DNA from: Persicaria tinctoria
Taxonomy: Eukaryota; Streptophyta; Magnoliopsida; Caryophyllales; Polygonaceae
Length of the DNA stretch: 64,000 nt
Direction: 5' to 3'
Assembly: GCA_037127255.1 (NCBI GenBank)
Contig: JBANSL010000020.1
Location: forward strand, 64,553,598-64,617,597
How positions within the stretch are numbered: the first letter of the stretch is position 1; each line of letters begins with the position of its first letter. Below are positions 12,115-21,057 of this stretch, piece after piece. The notes under the pieces were generated by a model. It was given only the letters and a program-made list of their open reading frames with translations. It made no database searches and had not been told where the DNA came from. A program made the position numbers and the translations under genes.

Positions 12115-12486
12115 TAGGGGTGTGCACGATTCGGTCCAAACCGAATTTTTGGGCCGAACCAACACAAACCGAACCTAACCGAAGTTTTTCGGTTCGGCTT
12201 TCGGTTCATGAATTTTCATTTTTCGGTTTCGGTTCGGTTTGTGTTCGGTTTAGGTTCGGTTTGTGTTAAACCGAATTTTTTTATACACTATATAAATACA
12301 ATATATATATATTTATATACTTTATATATAGACTAATACACACATTCTTACTGTGTATAATACATCATCAGTATATATATTTGTATACACACTGTATTTG
12401 CACGTACTGTATTTGAATATATAATATATATGTTTGTATTTGCATGTAATATATACACTAATACCGTGTATATGCATTGTCTTAGC

Positions 12487-12538
<52 letters not shown>

Positions 12539-12798
12539 TATTTGTATACTTTATATTGGGAATATGTGTATATATACACATAAATATATATATAATATAT
12601 ATATTTTTGTATACTTAAAAAAAGTTAATGAAAATTCGGTTCAATTATGCTAAAACCGAACCGAACCGGTAAATAACCGAACCGAACCAAATGTTTTCGG
12701 TTCGGCTTTCGGTTTGAAATTTTGAGATTTTCGATTTCGGTTCGGTTCGGTTCGGTTTGGCCCGGTTCGGTTAGGTTTTAGACCGATGCATAGCCCTA
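12115..12798. mobile_element. hAT-type MITE with 8-bp duplication
   Basis: The insert begins TAGGGGTGTGCACGATTCGG and ends GATGCATAGCCCTA, imperfect inverted termini of the TAGGG...CCCTA type common in plant hAT MITEs. It is flanked by the identical 8 bp TCGACAAA (12107-12114 and 12799-12806), the size expected for hAT. Both ends are filled with short direct and inverted 'ggttcgg'/'ccgaacc' repeats; the middle is AT-rich with a long TA run. It encodes nothing and must have been moved by a transposase supplied elsewhere. Confidence 0.85.
12490..12532. repeat. (TA)n microsatellite
   Basis: Uninterrupted TA dinucleotide run of about 21 units in the centre of the hAT MITE. Confidence 0.95.
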
Positions 12799-13134
12799 TC
12801 GACAAAGGATGTCCGAGCACAGGCTGATCGACTAGGAGCTGATCGAGGAAATCTGAAGACGAAGCAACCCGACTCCGGATCTTACTCGATATCGACAAGA
12901 GTTCTCGATATCGACAATACCTTGATGCCATGCCCGGAGTCGAGGAGATACACCGTGTCGAGAAGCCGAGGACTGAAGACGCTGAGCACCAATCTACTCG
13001 ATATCGACAATCACCACATCGCTAGTCCGAGTCAGTACCGAGGAGAAGCTACTCGACATCACCAGGCCACCAAGTCGATGAAGCAAGTCTACTCGATATC
13101 GACTAAACTTGTCGATATCGAGGAACCCATCAGC

Positions 13135-14108
13135 GCCATCCGTCCACAAAAATCCTGCTCGGGATGTCCAAATGGGCCCGGAATTGCGGTAATATGCCTT
13201 AGAACAGCCGTTACAGACACATGCTCGGATTTTTGGAAAAACGTGAGATCTGTTGATTCGATCGGGCCGTTTAAGGACTCTTGGGAAAACTAAATTCAAA
13301 AGGTACGAGTTTACTGAAGAGGTTTTCAGAGAATTCCTCCTCTAAAAGGGATAGAAAAATCATTTTTCCTAGGCTTGAAGTTGGGCAAAATTTCGACTTT
13401 TTTCAAATGGGTTAATCCAAGAAAAAATCTGTAAATCTCAAAAAATGAAAATCCAAAATCCTTTGCACTAGGCAAAATGGGATGTTGTTAAGGCCATCTG
13501 TCCACAAAACTCTTGCCCGGGATGTCCAAATGTTCTCGGAATTGCGGTAATGTGCTTTAGAACAGCCGTTACGGATACATGCTCGGTATTTTTTGAATGA
13601 CGTGAGATTCGTTTGTCCGATCGGGCCGTTTGAGCACTCCTGGGAAAGCTAACTTCAAGAGCTACGAGTTTACAGAGGAGATTTTCAAAGAATTCCTCCT
13701 CTAAAAGGGCTAGAAAAATTATTTTTTCTAGGCTTGAAGTTGGGCAAATAAAAAAATGAAAATCCAAAATCCTTTGCACTAGGCAAGGTGGGATGCTGTT
13801 AAGGCTATCCATCCAAAAAACTCCCGCCCGAGATGTCCAAATGTCCTGGAATTGCGGTAATGTGCCTTAGAACAGCTGTTACGGACACATTCTTGGTATT
13901 TTTTTTAATAACGTGAGATCCGTTGGTCTGACCGGGCCGTTTGATGACTTTTGTGATAGCTAACTTCAAGAGCTATAACTTTACTGAGGAGGTTTTTAGA
14001 GAATTCCTCTTCTAAAGGGCTAGAAAAATCATTTTTCCTAGGCTTGAAATTGGACAAAATTTCGATTTTTTTCAAACGGGTTAGTCCACGAAAAAAATAT
14101 GAAAATTT
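13135..14108. repeat. 360-bp satellite array, block 3
   Basis: The satellite resumes directly after the GCCAT duplication ('ccgtccacaaaaatcctgctc') with unit landmarks at 13467 and 13776; the unit between them is shortened by a deletion near 13745. The array ends near 14108, where the sequence turns into T- and A-rich tracts ('cctttttttt', 'aaaagaaaaagaaaaag') up to the next element. This is the right boundary of the satellite in the window. Confidence 0.92.
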
Positions 14109-14422
14109 CCCCTTTTTTTTTGAAAAAAAAAAGCAAAAGAAAAAGAAAAAGAAACGCTAGCTAGCATAGGACTGTGCAGAAAAATACGACACGGTTGACA
14201 CGACACGAAACCGCAACAAAACGATACGAAAAAACACGAAACGATAAAGATACGACACGATTATGACACGAAACAGTAAAACACGACAATAATCGTGTCG
14301 TGTTCGGATCGGCATATTTCCCTTATCGGGTATCCGACACGACACGATATTTTTTTTTTAATATTAGTGTTCTGTAATAATATTACATATAAAATAAATG
14401 TCTTTATGCATCATAAAAAAAA

Positions 14423-14491
14423 GTTTGCCCAGTTGGTGAGGAGTTGCTGCTCGCGTGCAGTAAGCCCTTGTGGTCTCGAGTTCGAATCCTG
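14423..14491 (+). other. tRNA-like / SINE-head sequence with A and B boxes
   Basis: 'ttgcccagttgg' (14425-14436) fits a Pol III A box and 'gagttcgaatcc' (14478-14489) fits a B box, about 42 bp apart as in tRNA genes and tRNA-derived SINE heads. The T-rich tract 'aattttttttcc' follows. The acceptor and anticodon arms do not fold into a clean tRNA by eye, so I read this as a SINE head or decayed tRNA-like sequence rather than a working tRNA gene. Confidence 0.5.
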
Positions 14492-14654
14492 AATCTTAAC
14501 TTTTAATTTTTTTTCCTCAACCTTTTTTCTACTGTCTAGGTTTTATTTCACTTTACTCTTTACCCCTTCCATTCGTTCTCAATCTCCCAGATCCGCCGCC
14601 AGGAGCTCTCTTGTTCACCTTCTTCTCCCGCTCGTCTCGAGTTGCTGCCAAGAG

Positions 14655-15130
14655 CTGTCTCTCGCTTGCCCTCCTCTCCGGCCAGGAGCCCCCTCTCGCT
14701 CGCCGCCTCGCCCTCCTCTCCGGCCAGGAGCTCTCTCTCGCTCTCCCTCCCCCGCCGCCAGGAGCTCTCTCGCTCACCCTCTTCTCCCTCTCTCTCTCTC
14801 TCTCTCGCTTGCCCTCCTCTCCGGCCAGGAGCCCTCTCTCGCTCGCCGCCTCGCCCTCCTCTCCGGCCAGGAGCCCTCTCTCGCTCGCCCTCCCCTGCCG
14901 CCAGTAGCTCTCTCGCTCACCCTCTTCTCCGGCTCGTCTCCAGTGAGCCCTCTCTCGCTTGCCCTCCTCTCCGGCCAAGAGCCCTCTCTCGCTTGCCCTC
15001 CTCTCCGGCCAGGAGCCCTCTCTCGCTTGCCCTCCTCTCCGGCCAGAAGCTCTCTCTCGCTCGCCCTCCTGTCCGGCTAGGAGCCCTCCTCTCCGGCCAG
15101 GAGCCCTCTCTCGCTCGCCCTCCCTCGCAT
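14655..15130. repeat. GC-rich minisatellite, unit about 34 bp
   Basis: About a dozen imperfect copies of a unit built from 'ctctctcgcttgccctcctc' plus 'tccggccaggagcc' lie head to tail, with a short (CT)n run near 14788. All three plus frames stay open for about 100-170 codons of Ser/Pro/Ala/Arg low-complexity sequence; I treat these as by-products of the repeat. The composition stands out against the AT-rich surroundings. Confidence 0.9.
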
Positions 15131-15328
15131 TTTCAGAAAAAGAAAAAAAAAAGGTTTTTGTACTAATCGTGTCGTGTCGTGTTATACGGGGATCCGACAC
15201 GAAACCGTGTCGTGTTTTCGTGTCGGATACCCGGTACTTATCGTGTCGTGTTCGGATCGGCATTTTTCCCCTTATCGGTTTCGTGTTTTTGTCGTGTCGT
15301 GTCGGATACCCGGTTATGCACAGCCCTA

Positions 15329-15845
15329 AGCTTAACCACGAAATGAAACTTGATTAAGCGCATCTTAGAGCAGGATTAATTAATTAAATTAAATTACGAA
15401 CGAGAGAATTGAATGTTGATCGATCACTCAGCAATCAAACACCATCTCCGGCCACTGCTACAAAGATCATCACACAGAAGAAAGAAAATGGAGAGAGAGA
15501 GACAGAGCTTAAGTTTGTTGTATTGAACTGAAATCTGTAACCGAATTACAACCCTTTCTCTCTAGCTATTTATAGCTAATAGGAAATATATTTATCTAAT
15601 TACAGAAAATGACATTCCTATGTTACACATTTCATCATTGAATGAATATATTTTGACACTATTTGTATATTTTTTTTAATTAAAAAAAAGGTATATAATT
15701 AAAATGAATAGAAGGATGGAATGGAAGCAGGTAGTAAATGAACTAACACGGAAACAGAAGATAATAAACGGAAGTTATAGCACAGTAATCAACAACAATT
15801 CACTAGTACAAATTGACTATCTTACGGGACAATTCACTAGTCACG
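15329..15845. other. Intergenic, with a possible minus-strand copia LTR relic
   Basis: No gene is visible. The segment 15480-15640 resembles in layout the copia LTRs at 42608 and 47430: a GA-rich run, 'tgtattgaactgaaatctgt', 'aattacaaccc', then 'agctatttatagc', which on the minus strand gives a TATA-like 'gctataaatagct'. No primer-binding site or target duplication was found, so the LTR reading is tentative. Confidence 0.3.
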
Positions 15846-16047
15846 AATGATCCACTCGCAGAGTTACTTGCAGGAGGGACTCACCTTAGAAAGTTCTATG
15901 AGAAGATTAGAAAAGATTGTCTGAGGAATGCCCACGAAGTTTCCGGGGTGATTCTTGCAGTTAGAACACTCTGGTTTGATACAAAACTTGAGGCAGCTCT
16001 TAGTTTCTTTGACACTCAGGAAGCACAGATTGTTATCCTGGGCGCAG
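15846..16047 (+). pseudogene. Carboxyl methyltransferase-like (LCMT/PPM family) exon fragment
   Basis: The plus frame reads NDPLAELLAGGTHLRKFYEK followed by EVSGVILAVRTLWFDTKLEA and EAQIVILGAG. The terminal hydrophobic strand with LGAG resembles the SAM-binding motif of the leucine carboxyl methyltransferase family, where DPLA and RT.(F/W)D also occur near the N terminus. A splice-donor-like 'gcag|gttagt' follows at 16047. No start ATG, no upstream exon and no downstream methyltransferase exon are seen; the next recognisable exons belong to a different family. I read it as an exon relic or captured piece. Confidence 0.5.
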
Positions 16048-16306
16048 GTTAGTAGCTCTGCCTTGTCTTGGTTAAATAGTTGCATGTTTCATAAAACTGT
16101 CAGGAAGCTTGTTAAAATATGGAAATACAGTTTAATCTGCATATTAAACTGACCAGTTGTATCTAAATTGATTTCCTAAATCACTTTGAGAATCGTTATT
16201 GTAAATAGGGAGATTGAAATTGGGAATGACTATAATAGGATGTATAGTTTGCAATCCCAAACCACAGTCTCAGTCCTTTTCCTTCCACAACTCTTCTGTT
16301 ACATAG

Positions 16307-16974
16307 GGTGGCGGTAATGGATCATATTATACTAAATCTTCAACTAGAAGAACAGGAAGTGATGGAGTAAGAGCTCTGCTCAAGTTATATCATGTTATTG
16401 AGAACTTGTTGCATCTTCATTTACCTTATCATTTTGTGTCCCACCATCTCTCATTGCTTATCTTGATTAACATGCTATAAATTTTGTGGTCAAGGTGACA
16501 TTTGAAGAGCACAAAGAAGCCGACAGCTCTACTGCACAGGCACTTCATCAGGTCTCTAGGGGAATTTATAATAAGGAATTAATCAAATGGAAATAATGAT
16601 AGTATTCTTGTGTCATTATTTCTGTTCTTAGGTTTAGTTCGGACGATTATATATTTAGTTAATACTTAATCTTCACATCATGTAGTTGAAAAGTAAAGAG
16701 TGCTATTTTTTTCATTGTAGGGCCATACCTTGACAAGGAACCTCCATTCAGATGGTAAAGTGGATAATATGCGAACATTGCACAACCTTAACCAAGGTAT
16801 TGCTGTGTTCAGTTGGAGTATGTGGCTGACAGTCTATATCAGAGCTGGTGTTGATTAGCTATTGACTTGCATTATCTGCAGATGAACTTGCTGATTTTGA
16901 AGAAACATGGAAGGGGAAAGCTAAAAAGCATTTTGCTGGTGTGGTTGAGAGAATGAATGTGCTTGATAATGCTG
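16307..16974 (+). pseudogene. Myeloid leukemia factor-like (MLF) exon series
   Basis: Four exon-like blocks follow plant MLF proteins in order: GGGNGSYYTKSSTRRTGSDG (16307-16366), VTFEEHKEADSSTAQALHQV plus SRGIYNK (16495-16575), GHTLTRNLHSDGKVDNMRTL plus HNLNQ (16721-16796), and DELADFEETWKGKAKKHFAG plus VVERMNVLDNA (16882-16974). Acceptors end in AG and three donors are GT. The donor after IYNK reads 'aag|gaatta' instead of gt, so one splice site is broken. The N-terminal half of MLF is missing, and a methyltransferase-like exon lies directly upstream. This supports a pseudogene or a transposon-captured fragment; MLF family identity itself is fairly clear. Confidence 0.68.
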
Positions 16975-18164
16975 GTAAGAATTCAGGTTGGTTTGCCTAT
17001 GTGCTTATTTCTCTGTCATAGTCATTATTTCTCTCTGTCATGCTTCTTCATAGATGGGGTTGGTTTTCCATTCCATGGTGATTGCTTAGATAAGAGCTTT
17101 TTATATTCTTATACATAATTCTGTTGATAAATTAAATAGCTTTTTATATTGTTAAGATACTTATAATATATAAGCTCCAAACAAACCATCAGTGTTTTAT
17201 GCGGTACAAGAATTTTTAAGTGATATATTCTCGACCTTTGGATACATATCCTGTTTATTTAACAACTTGCTGCTATGTTTAATTATATTAAGCTCTCCAC
17301 TTAGTGTTTTTGAAAACTAGAAATGCTTAAGCATACTTGAGCTTTGCAATGGATTGTGGTTGTACCTTAAACTTAAATATTAATTAGTTTGTCTTTTTCA
17401 AATATTTGGAACTTCATATCTGAGCTACATATAATCCATTTTCCTTGTCTTTTTCCATTATTTCACTTGTAAGAAGGGTGCACATCTGTGGCGTTGTGTA
17501 TTGGCATGGCTGATAATTGATTTCTAGTATATTGTTTTCTCAAACAGCCTTACCAACCTGAATACACTGCTCCACCACGAACTCCCCTCACGAAGCTGCC
17601 ATTGATATAGGGTAAGTTCAATTCAAAATTGTAGTGTTTTTGTGGGTGGGTTTTATACCAGCTGCTGAAGAGGAGTTCCAAATCTATTTTCATTTCTATG
17701 GGAGGGCTTTATACCAGCTGTTGAAGATTTCGAGGCTTATGATTTTATTTTCTTCTGTTTCTAATCCCTTAATTTTGCTCATACCAGAGGTTGGACTATC
17801 TCTGATCCCTTCTGGCAATAGTAGAGGCCAGAGCATCAGTTCTTCGAAGTCGAGTATGATGACTATGCTACTTCTAGTGCCAGTGACGCTGTATTTTTCC
17901 GTTCTGCTGAACATGTTGTAAGCACTGCATATTTCCATTATGATGTTCTTGCCGTGTTAACAGGATGGTGAATGATCATGTCATCTCACATCAATCTTTG
18001 TAGTGGTTATATGAATTTATGTTGATATTGTGGTATATGTGTACTTGTAATTCAATTGATTGTATTTTTCACATTCATTTGAGCACTGGGCAGGGTAGGG
18101 AAGGTGATAGAAAGCTGGATATATTTTTTTTTATATATATAATAAATATTTATCGGGGTTTTTT
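16975..18164. other. Region downstream of the MLF relic
   Basis: No clear gene. A possible last exon after 'aacag' (17549) would add PYQPEYTAPPRTPLTKLPLI before a stop; this is not an MLF tail I recognise. The rest is AT-rich and intron-like. Short open frames at 17634-17921 on both strands have no recognisable content. Confidence 0.35.
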
Positions 18165-18330
18165 TTCATATAACTCCCGAGAGAGGTATCTCGGGAGTTT
18201 TTTTAAACTCCCGCAACATGTGGGCTTGGGGGAGCTGGTTGGGAAACAGGGTCTCTCGGGGGTTTTTTAAAAAAACCCTGACCGGACGTTTTTTCTCTGG
18301 AGTTTTTATAAAACCCCTGAGAGATATCTG
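18165..18330. repeat. Palindromic CTCCCGAGA / TCTCGGGAG cluster
   Basis: A perfect 10-bp stem (actcccgaga at 18173-18182, tctcgggagt at 18189-18198) has a 6-base loop. Related pieces 'ctctcgggggttttttaaaa' and 'ggagtttttataaaacccct' recur within 130 bp, in both orientations and separated by T/A runs. This looks like the interior or end of an unclassified MITE; I could not define its termini. Confidence 0.5.
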
Positions 18331-18410
18331 TCAGGAGAGCGAATAAAAGGAGACCAAAAACACCCGACCGTTTCATTAAAAAAAACCCGACATACGTTAA
18401 ATCTGTACTA

Positions 18411-18790
18411 GTGCCCCTAACGTCTATTTATGTGTCAGTATAGGTATATCTCGTGCCAACTCTTTTGAGTCTAACAGATAAACCGAAGTCCGAATAAAAA
18501 ATATTTCGAAGTGAGTTTATTTTCTGGACAAAGAGATGAAAACGGGACTTACGTGCCAGTCAATACATTCTTCGTGCCACTAACGTCTATTTATGTGCCA
18601 GTATAGACATATCCTGTGTCAACTCTTTTGACTCTAACAGATAAACCCAAGTCCGAATATTACAATTATCTTAATGTCTATCATGACAGTCAACTACATG
18701 TCACTCAATACCATCGTCGTGCCACTAACATTTATTTACGTGCCAATATATGAATTTCATGTGCCAACTCTCATGAATCCGACCGAGACA
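18411..18790. repeat. Three-copy tandem repeat, period about 145-163 bp
   Basis: 'gtgcccctaacgtctattta' at 18411, 'gtgccactaacgtctattta' at 18574 and 'gtgccactaacatttattta' at 18719 each start a unit that continues with 'cgtgccaactctttt'-like sequence. The third copy is the most diverged. Confidence 0.75.
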
Positions 18791-18836
18791 CATATTCACT
18801 ATTATATATGGTATAATGGTGGCACGATTCCCTTCA

Positions 18837-18966
18837 CTTTTTCTTCTCTCTCCTCTGCAAATCTATGCACTCTCTCTCTCACACACACACACAATTGGAC
18901 ACTTTTTCTTCTCTCTTCTCTGCAAATCTCTGTACACACCCACTCTCTCTCTCTCACACACAATTT
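18837..18966. repeat. Duplicated CT/CA-rich segment
   Basis: 'cactttttcttctctctcct' (18837) and 'cactttttcttctctcttct' (about 18900) begin two copies of a ~65-bp segment, each ending in (CT)n(CA)n. It is simple-sequence DNA without coding potential. Confidence 0.8.
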
Positions 18967-19530
18967 GGTAGCCCTCCCTCTCTGCAATTAATACTCCCTC
19001 TCTCCACTTGCAACAATTGGTTAGATAACCGGTTATTTTTGCAAAATTTTAACCAAAATTATTAGTTTTGCAAATTTATCAAGAGGGGGGTTACTGGTTA
19101 GTTCTGCAAAACCCAATTTTTTTTGGTATATGCAATACCAATTATATGTTCTCCGCTGAGCTGAGCTAGCGTCAGCGTACTATATACGTATAACGTACAC
19201 ATATACATATGTATATGCGTGCATATATAGATATATCATAGAGCCGGCCTACTCCGTATTATATATTTATATAAAGCTAGCTAGCTTTCAAACAAATTCA
19301 ATTAGCAATGCAATCTCCTATAGGCTATAGGTATAGCTGCTACCTAATTAAGGTTTCTTTTGGCTTACGGCTTTCTTTTTCTTTTTCTTTTTCTTTCTTC
19401 TTAAAAAATTGGAAATTCTTGGACTTACTTCGACAGGAATGTTTGAAAAAATATTGCATTATTATTTTAATTATATTACTCCCGATAATATTCCAACTAT
19501 TAATTAAATTACAAGTACGTACGTAATTAA
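18967..19530. other. AT-rich intergenic DNA
   Basis: No gene or transposon end recognised. There are TA- and GTAC-rich stretches near 19160-19260 and a 'ctttttctttttc' run near 19376. Confidence 0.5.
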
Positions 19531-19743
19531 TTACTGTAATATGAAAAATGACATAAAAACCCTAGGGCAAAAAGCGATTTCCGGCGATCTACTCTTGGTA
19601 GTTGGCCGATCGTTTTCTCTCTCCGGCGTAGGGCTGTGGGAGCTAGGGTTCTCCGTCGACACCGTGCGACGTCCACCGGGGCTGGCGGGGCTGGCCTTTA
19701 GGACTCGGTTTAGGGTTTTGGAATTCTCTGCAGTGACGGGATC

Positions 19744-21057
19744 ATGGCTGAGAAGGGGAAGAACGTGCATCTCACCGAGGAAGAGCGGGAGGGGGTGGTT
19801 GGACTCGATGAAGTGCAGGGACAGGGAAGGGAGGCGGCAACACTAACGCTGGTTGGCTCATTGTTGACGTCAAGACCCTTCAACACGCCGGCAATGCACG
19901 CAGTCATGAAAGGAGCGTGGAGGGCGAAAAAAGGGTTTGTATTTCGTGAACTCTGTAGCAATTGTTTTGTGTTTCAGTTTGCTGATGCAGAGGATAAGGA
20001 GAGAGTTGTTCGGGGAGGGCCATGGTCTTTCGATCGGTCCTTGCTAGTGCTAAGGGAACCAGGATCCGAGCAACCCTCAAAAATCAAGTTTGATAGGTGC
20101 CCTTTTTGGATAAGGGTCTACGACCTGCCATTGGCGACTAGGACAAAAGAGATGGCCACAAGACTGGCTGCGGTGGTGGGAGAGCTGGTGGAGTTGGATG
20201 AAGATAGCTTACGCATTTGCGGGAAATTTGTGAGGATGCGGGTTATAATCGATCTAACGAAGCCATTGAGGAGGGGAGTAATGGTGACTTTGTCCGGGAA
20301 AAAGATGTGGGTCGAACTCAAATATGAAAGGTTACCAAACTTTTGTTATGGATGTGGTAGGCTTGGCCATGGCGAGGGGGATTGTGAGGAGGAGGAGACC
20401 CGCTTATATTCAAATGAGTATGGAGATTGGATGAGAGCATCGCCATGGAAACCATCAAAGGATAGCATGGATAAGGACATAGAAAAGAGGATACTAGGGG
20501 AGAAGCAGGGAGATATAGGGAGACAGGGGGGAGTAGTTGGAGGGAATGGGAAGAAGGGAAGGCGGTCTCTGTTAGAAGAGCTAGAAGAAGTCGAGAGGGA
20601 GGATGAGAGGAGAGTAAGACCAGAGAAGGATTTGGGGGAGGTAGGTGAGGGAGTCATGAAAACTATGGCTCAAGTGGGATTGGAGGGAGGGGAGAAAGAA
20701 GGGAATAATTTAATAAAAAAGGGGATGGGTAAAGAAGTTATAGAAGGGGCGGCAAGTAAGGAGGGAGGGGAGGCTGTTGAGTGGGGTAGGAGGGAGTTGG
20801 TGGAAGGTAATAAAGTGAGTAATGATGAGGTGGGAGGAGGACAAAAAAAACAAAAGAATTGGAAGAGGGTAGCAAGGGAGTTGGGGAAAGGAAAGGAGGG
20901 CATGGGGTACGAGGAAGTAGGAAAGAAAAGAAAAGAGGGTGAGAGTGAGGATGTGGAGATGGTGGACTGGGAGAGCAGTAAAAGGAGACGGGGTGACGAT
21001 AACAACATCATTGGATCGGCGGGGGAGACCACGAGGTCCCCTTGCCGGGACCAATGA
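19744..21057 (+). CDS. LINE ORF1: DUF4283 / zinc-knuckle RNA-binding protein
   Basis: This 437-aa protein starts at the first ATG after the 5' UTR. Residues ~35-185 match the DUF4283 domain of plant LINE ORF1 and related proteins (GGPWSFDRSLLVLREPGSEQ, CPFWIRVYDLPL). Residues 201-214 form a CCHC knuckle, CYGCGRLGHGEGDC, preceded by the typical YERLPNF. The C-terminal ~220 residues are highly charged and Gly/Glu/Lys-rich without recognisable folds. The expected role is to bind LINE RNA in the ribonucleoprotein. Its TGA stop (21055-21057) overlaps the ORF2 start as ATGA. No frameshift or stop is seen. Confidence 0.92.
   Translation: MAEKGKNVHLTEEEREGVVGLDEVQGQGREAATLTLVGSLLTSRPFNTPAMHAVMKGAWRAKKGFVFRELCSNCFVFQFADAEDKERVVRGGPWSFDRSLLVLREPGSEQPSKIKFDRCPFWIRVYDLPLATRTKEMATRLAAVVGELVELDEDSLRICGKFVRMRVIIDLTKPLRRGVMVTLSGKKMWVELKYERLPNFCYGCGRLGHGEGDCEEEETRLYSNEYGDWMRASPWKPSKDSMDKDIEKRILGEKQGDIGRQGGVVGGNGKKGRRSLLEELEEVEREDERRVRPEKDLGEVGEGVMKTMAQVGLEGGEKEGNNLIKKGMGKEVIEGAASKEGGEAVEWGRRELVEGNKVSNDEVGGGQKKQKNWKRVARELGKGKEGMGYEEVGKKRKEGESEDVEMVDWESSKRRRGDDNNIIGSAGETTRSPCRDQ

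Larger units (their letters stand above)
8494..13134 (+). mobile_element. Rearranged Ty3/gypsy-type LTR element
   Basis: The satellite is interrupted by a 4641-bp insert flanked by the 5-bp duplication GCCAT (8489-8493 and 13135-13139). Both LTR copies start TGTTGTGAGC in plus orientation, at 8494 and 11808. A typical pre-LTR sequence with 'cttgaggacaagcaag' and a purine-rich 'aagtatgggg' precedes the second copy. Between them gag and protease are encoded on the minus strand, opposite to the LTRs, and the first LTR is cut short near 8660-8690. No reverse transcriptase or integrase is present. The gag style suggests the Tat/Athila group. The right end reads ATCAGC before the duplication, so it is not a clean CA end. 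Confidence 0.82.
11808..13134 (+). repeat. 3' LTR, split by a hAT MITE
   Basis: The LTR starts TGTTGTGAGC at 11808 and reaches the GCCAT duplication at 13135. Without the 684-bp MITE and its duplicated 8 bp it is about 635 bp long. Its second half is crowded with the palindrome TCGATATCGA (perfect at 12101, 12886, 12905, 12998, 13093 and 13112), the same decamer repeated in the gag-linker coding region. This palindrome-rich half is not present in the truncated 5' copy. Confidence 0.8.
14167..15328. mobile_element. hAT-like non-autonomous element with GTGTCGTGTCG ends
   Basis: It begins TAGGACTGTGCAG and ends TTATGCACAGCCCTA, again TAGGx...xCCCTA inverted termini. Both ends are packed with 'cgtgtcgtgtcgg' and its complement. 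A ~40-bp stretch ('gtgttcggatcggcat') is also repeated in direct orientation at 14296 and 15248. The flanking 8 bp (agctagca and agcttaac) agree only in their first four bases, so the target duplication is weak or decayed. The interior holds a Pol III-like promoter (14423-14491) and a GC-rich minisatellite (14655-15130), unusual cargo for a MITE. No transposase is encoded. Confidence 0.7.

Noticed and set aside
12348..12618. Tyr/Ile-rich short frames on both strands
   Set aside because: They come from the TA-repeat core of the hAT MITE.
14423..14491. A functional tRNA gene
   Set aside because: A and B boxes fit, but the acceptor stem and anticodon arm do not pair convincingly.
14553..15263. 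A 236-codon minus-strand frame rich in Glu, Arg and Gly, and overlapping Ser/Pro-rich plus frames
   Set aside because: They are translations of the 34-bp minisatellite in several frames at once, with no unique content.
15480..15640. A definite copia LTR
   Set aside because: The layout resembles the copia LTRs elsewhere in the window, but no primer site, partner LTR or target duplication was found; listed only as a possibility.
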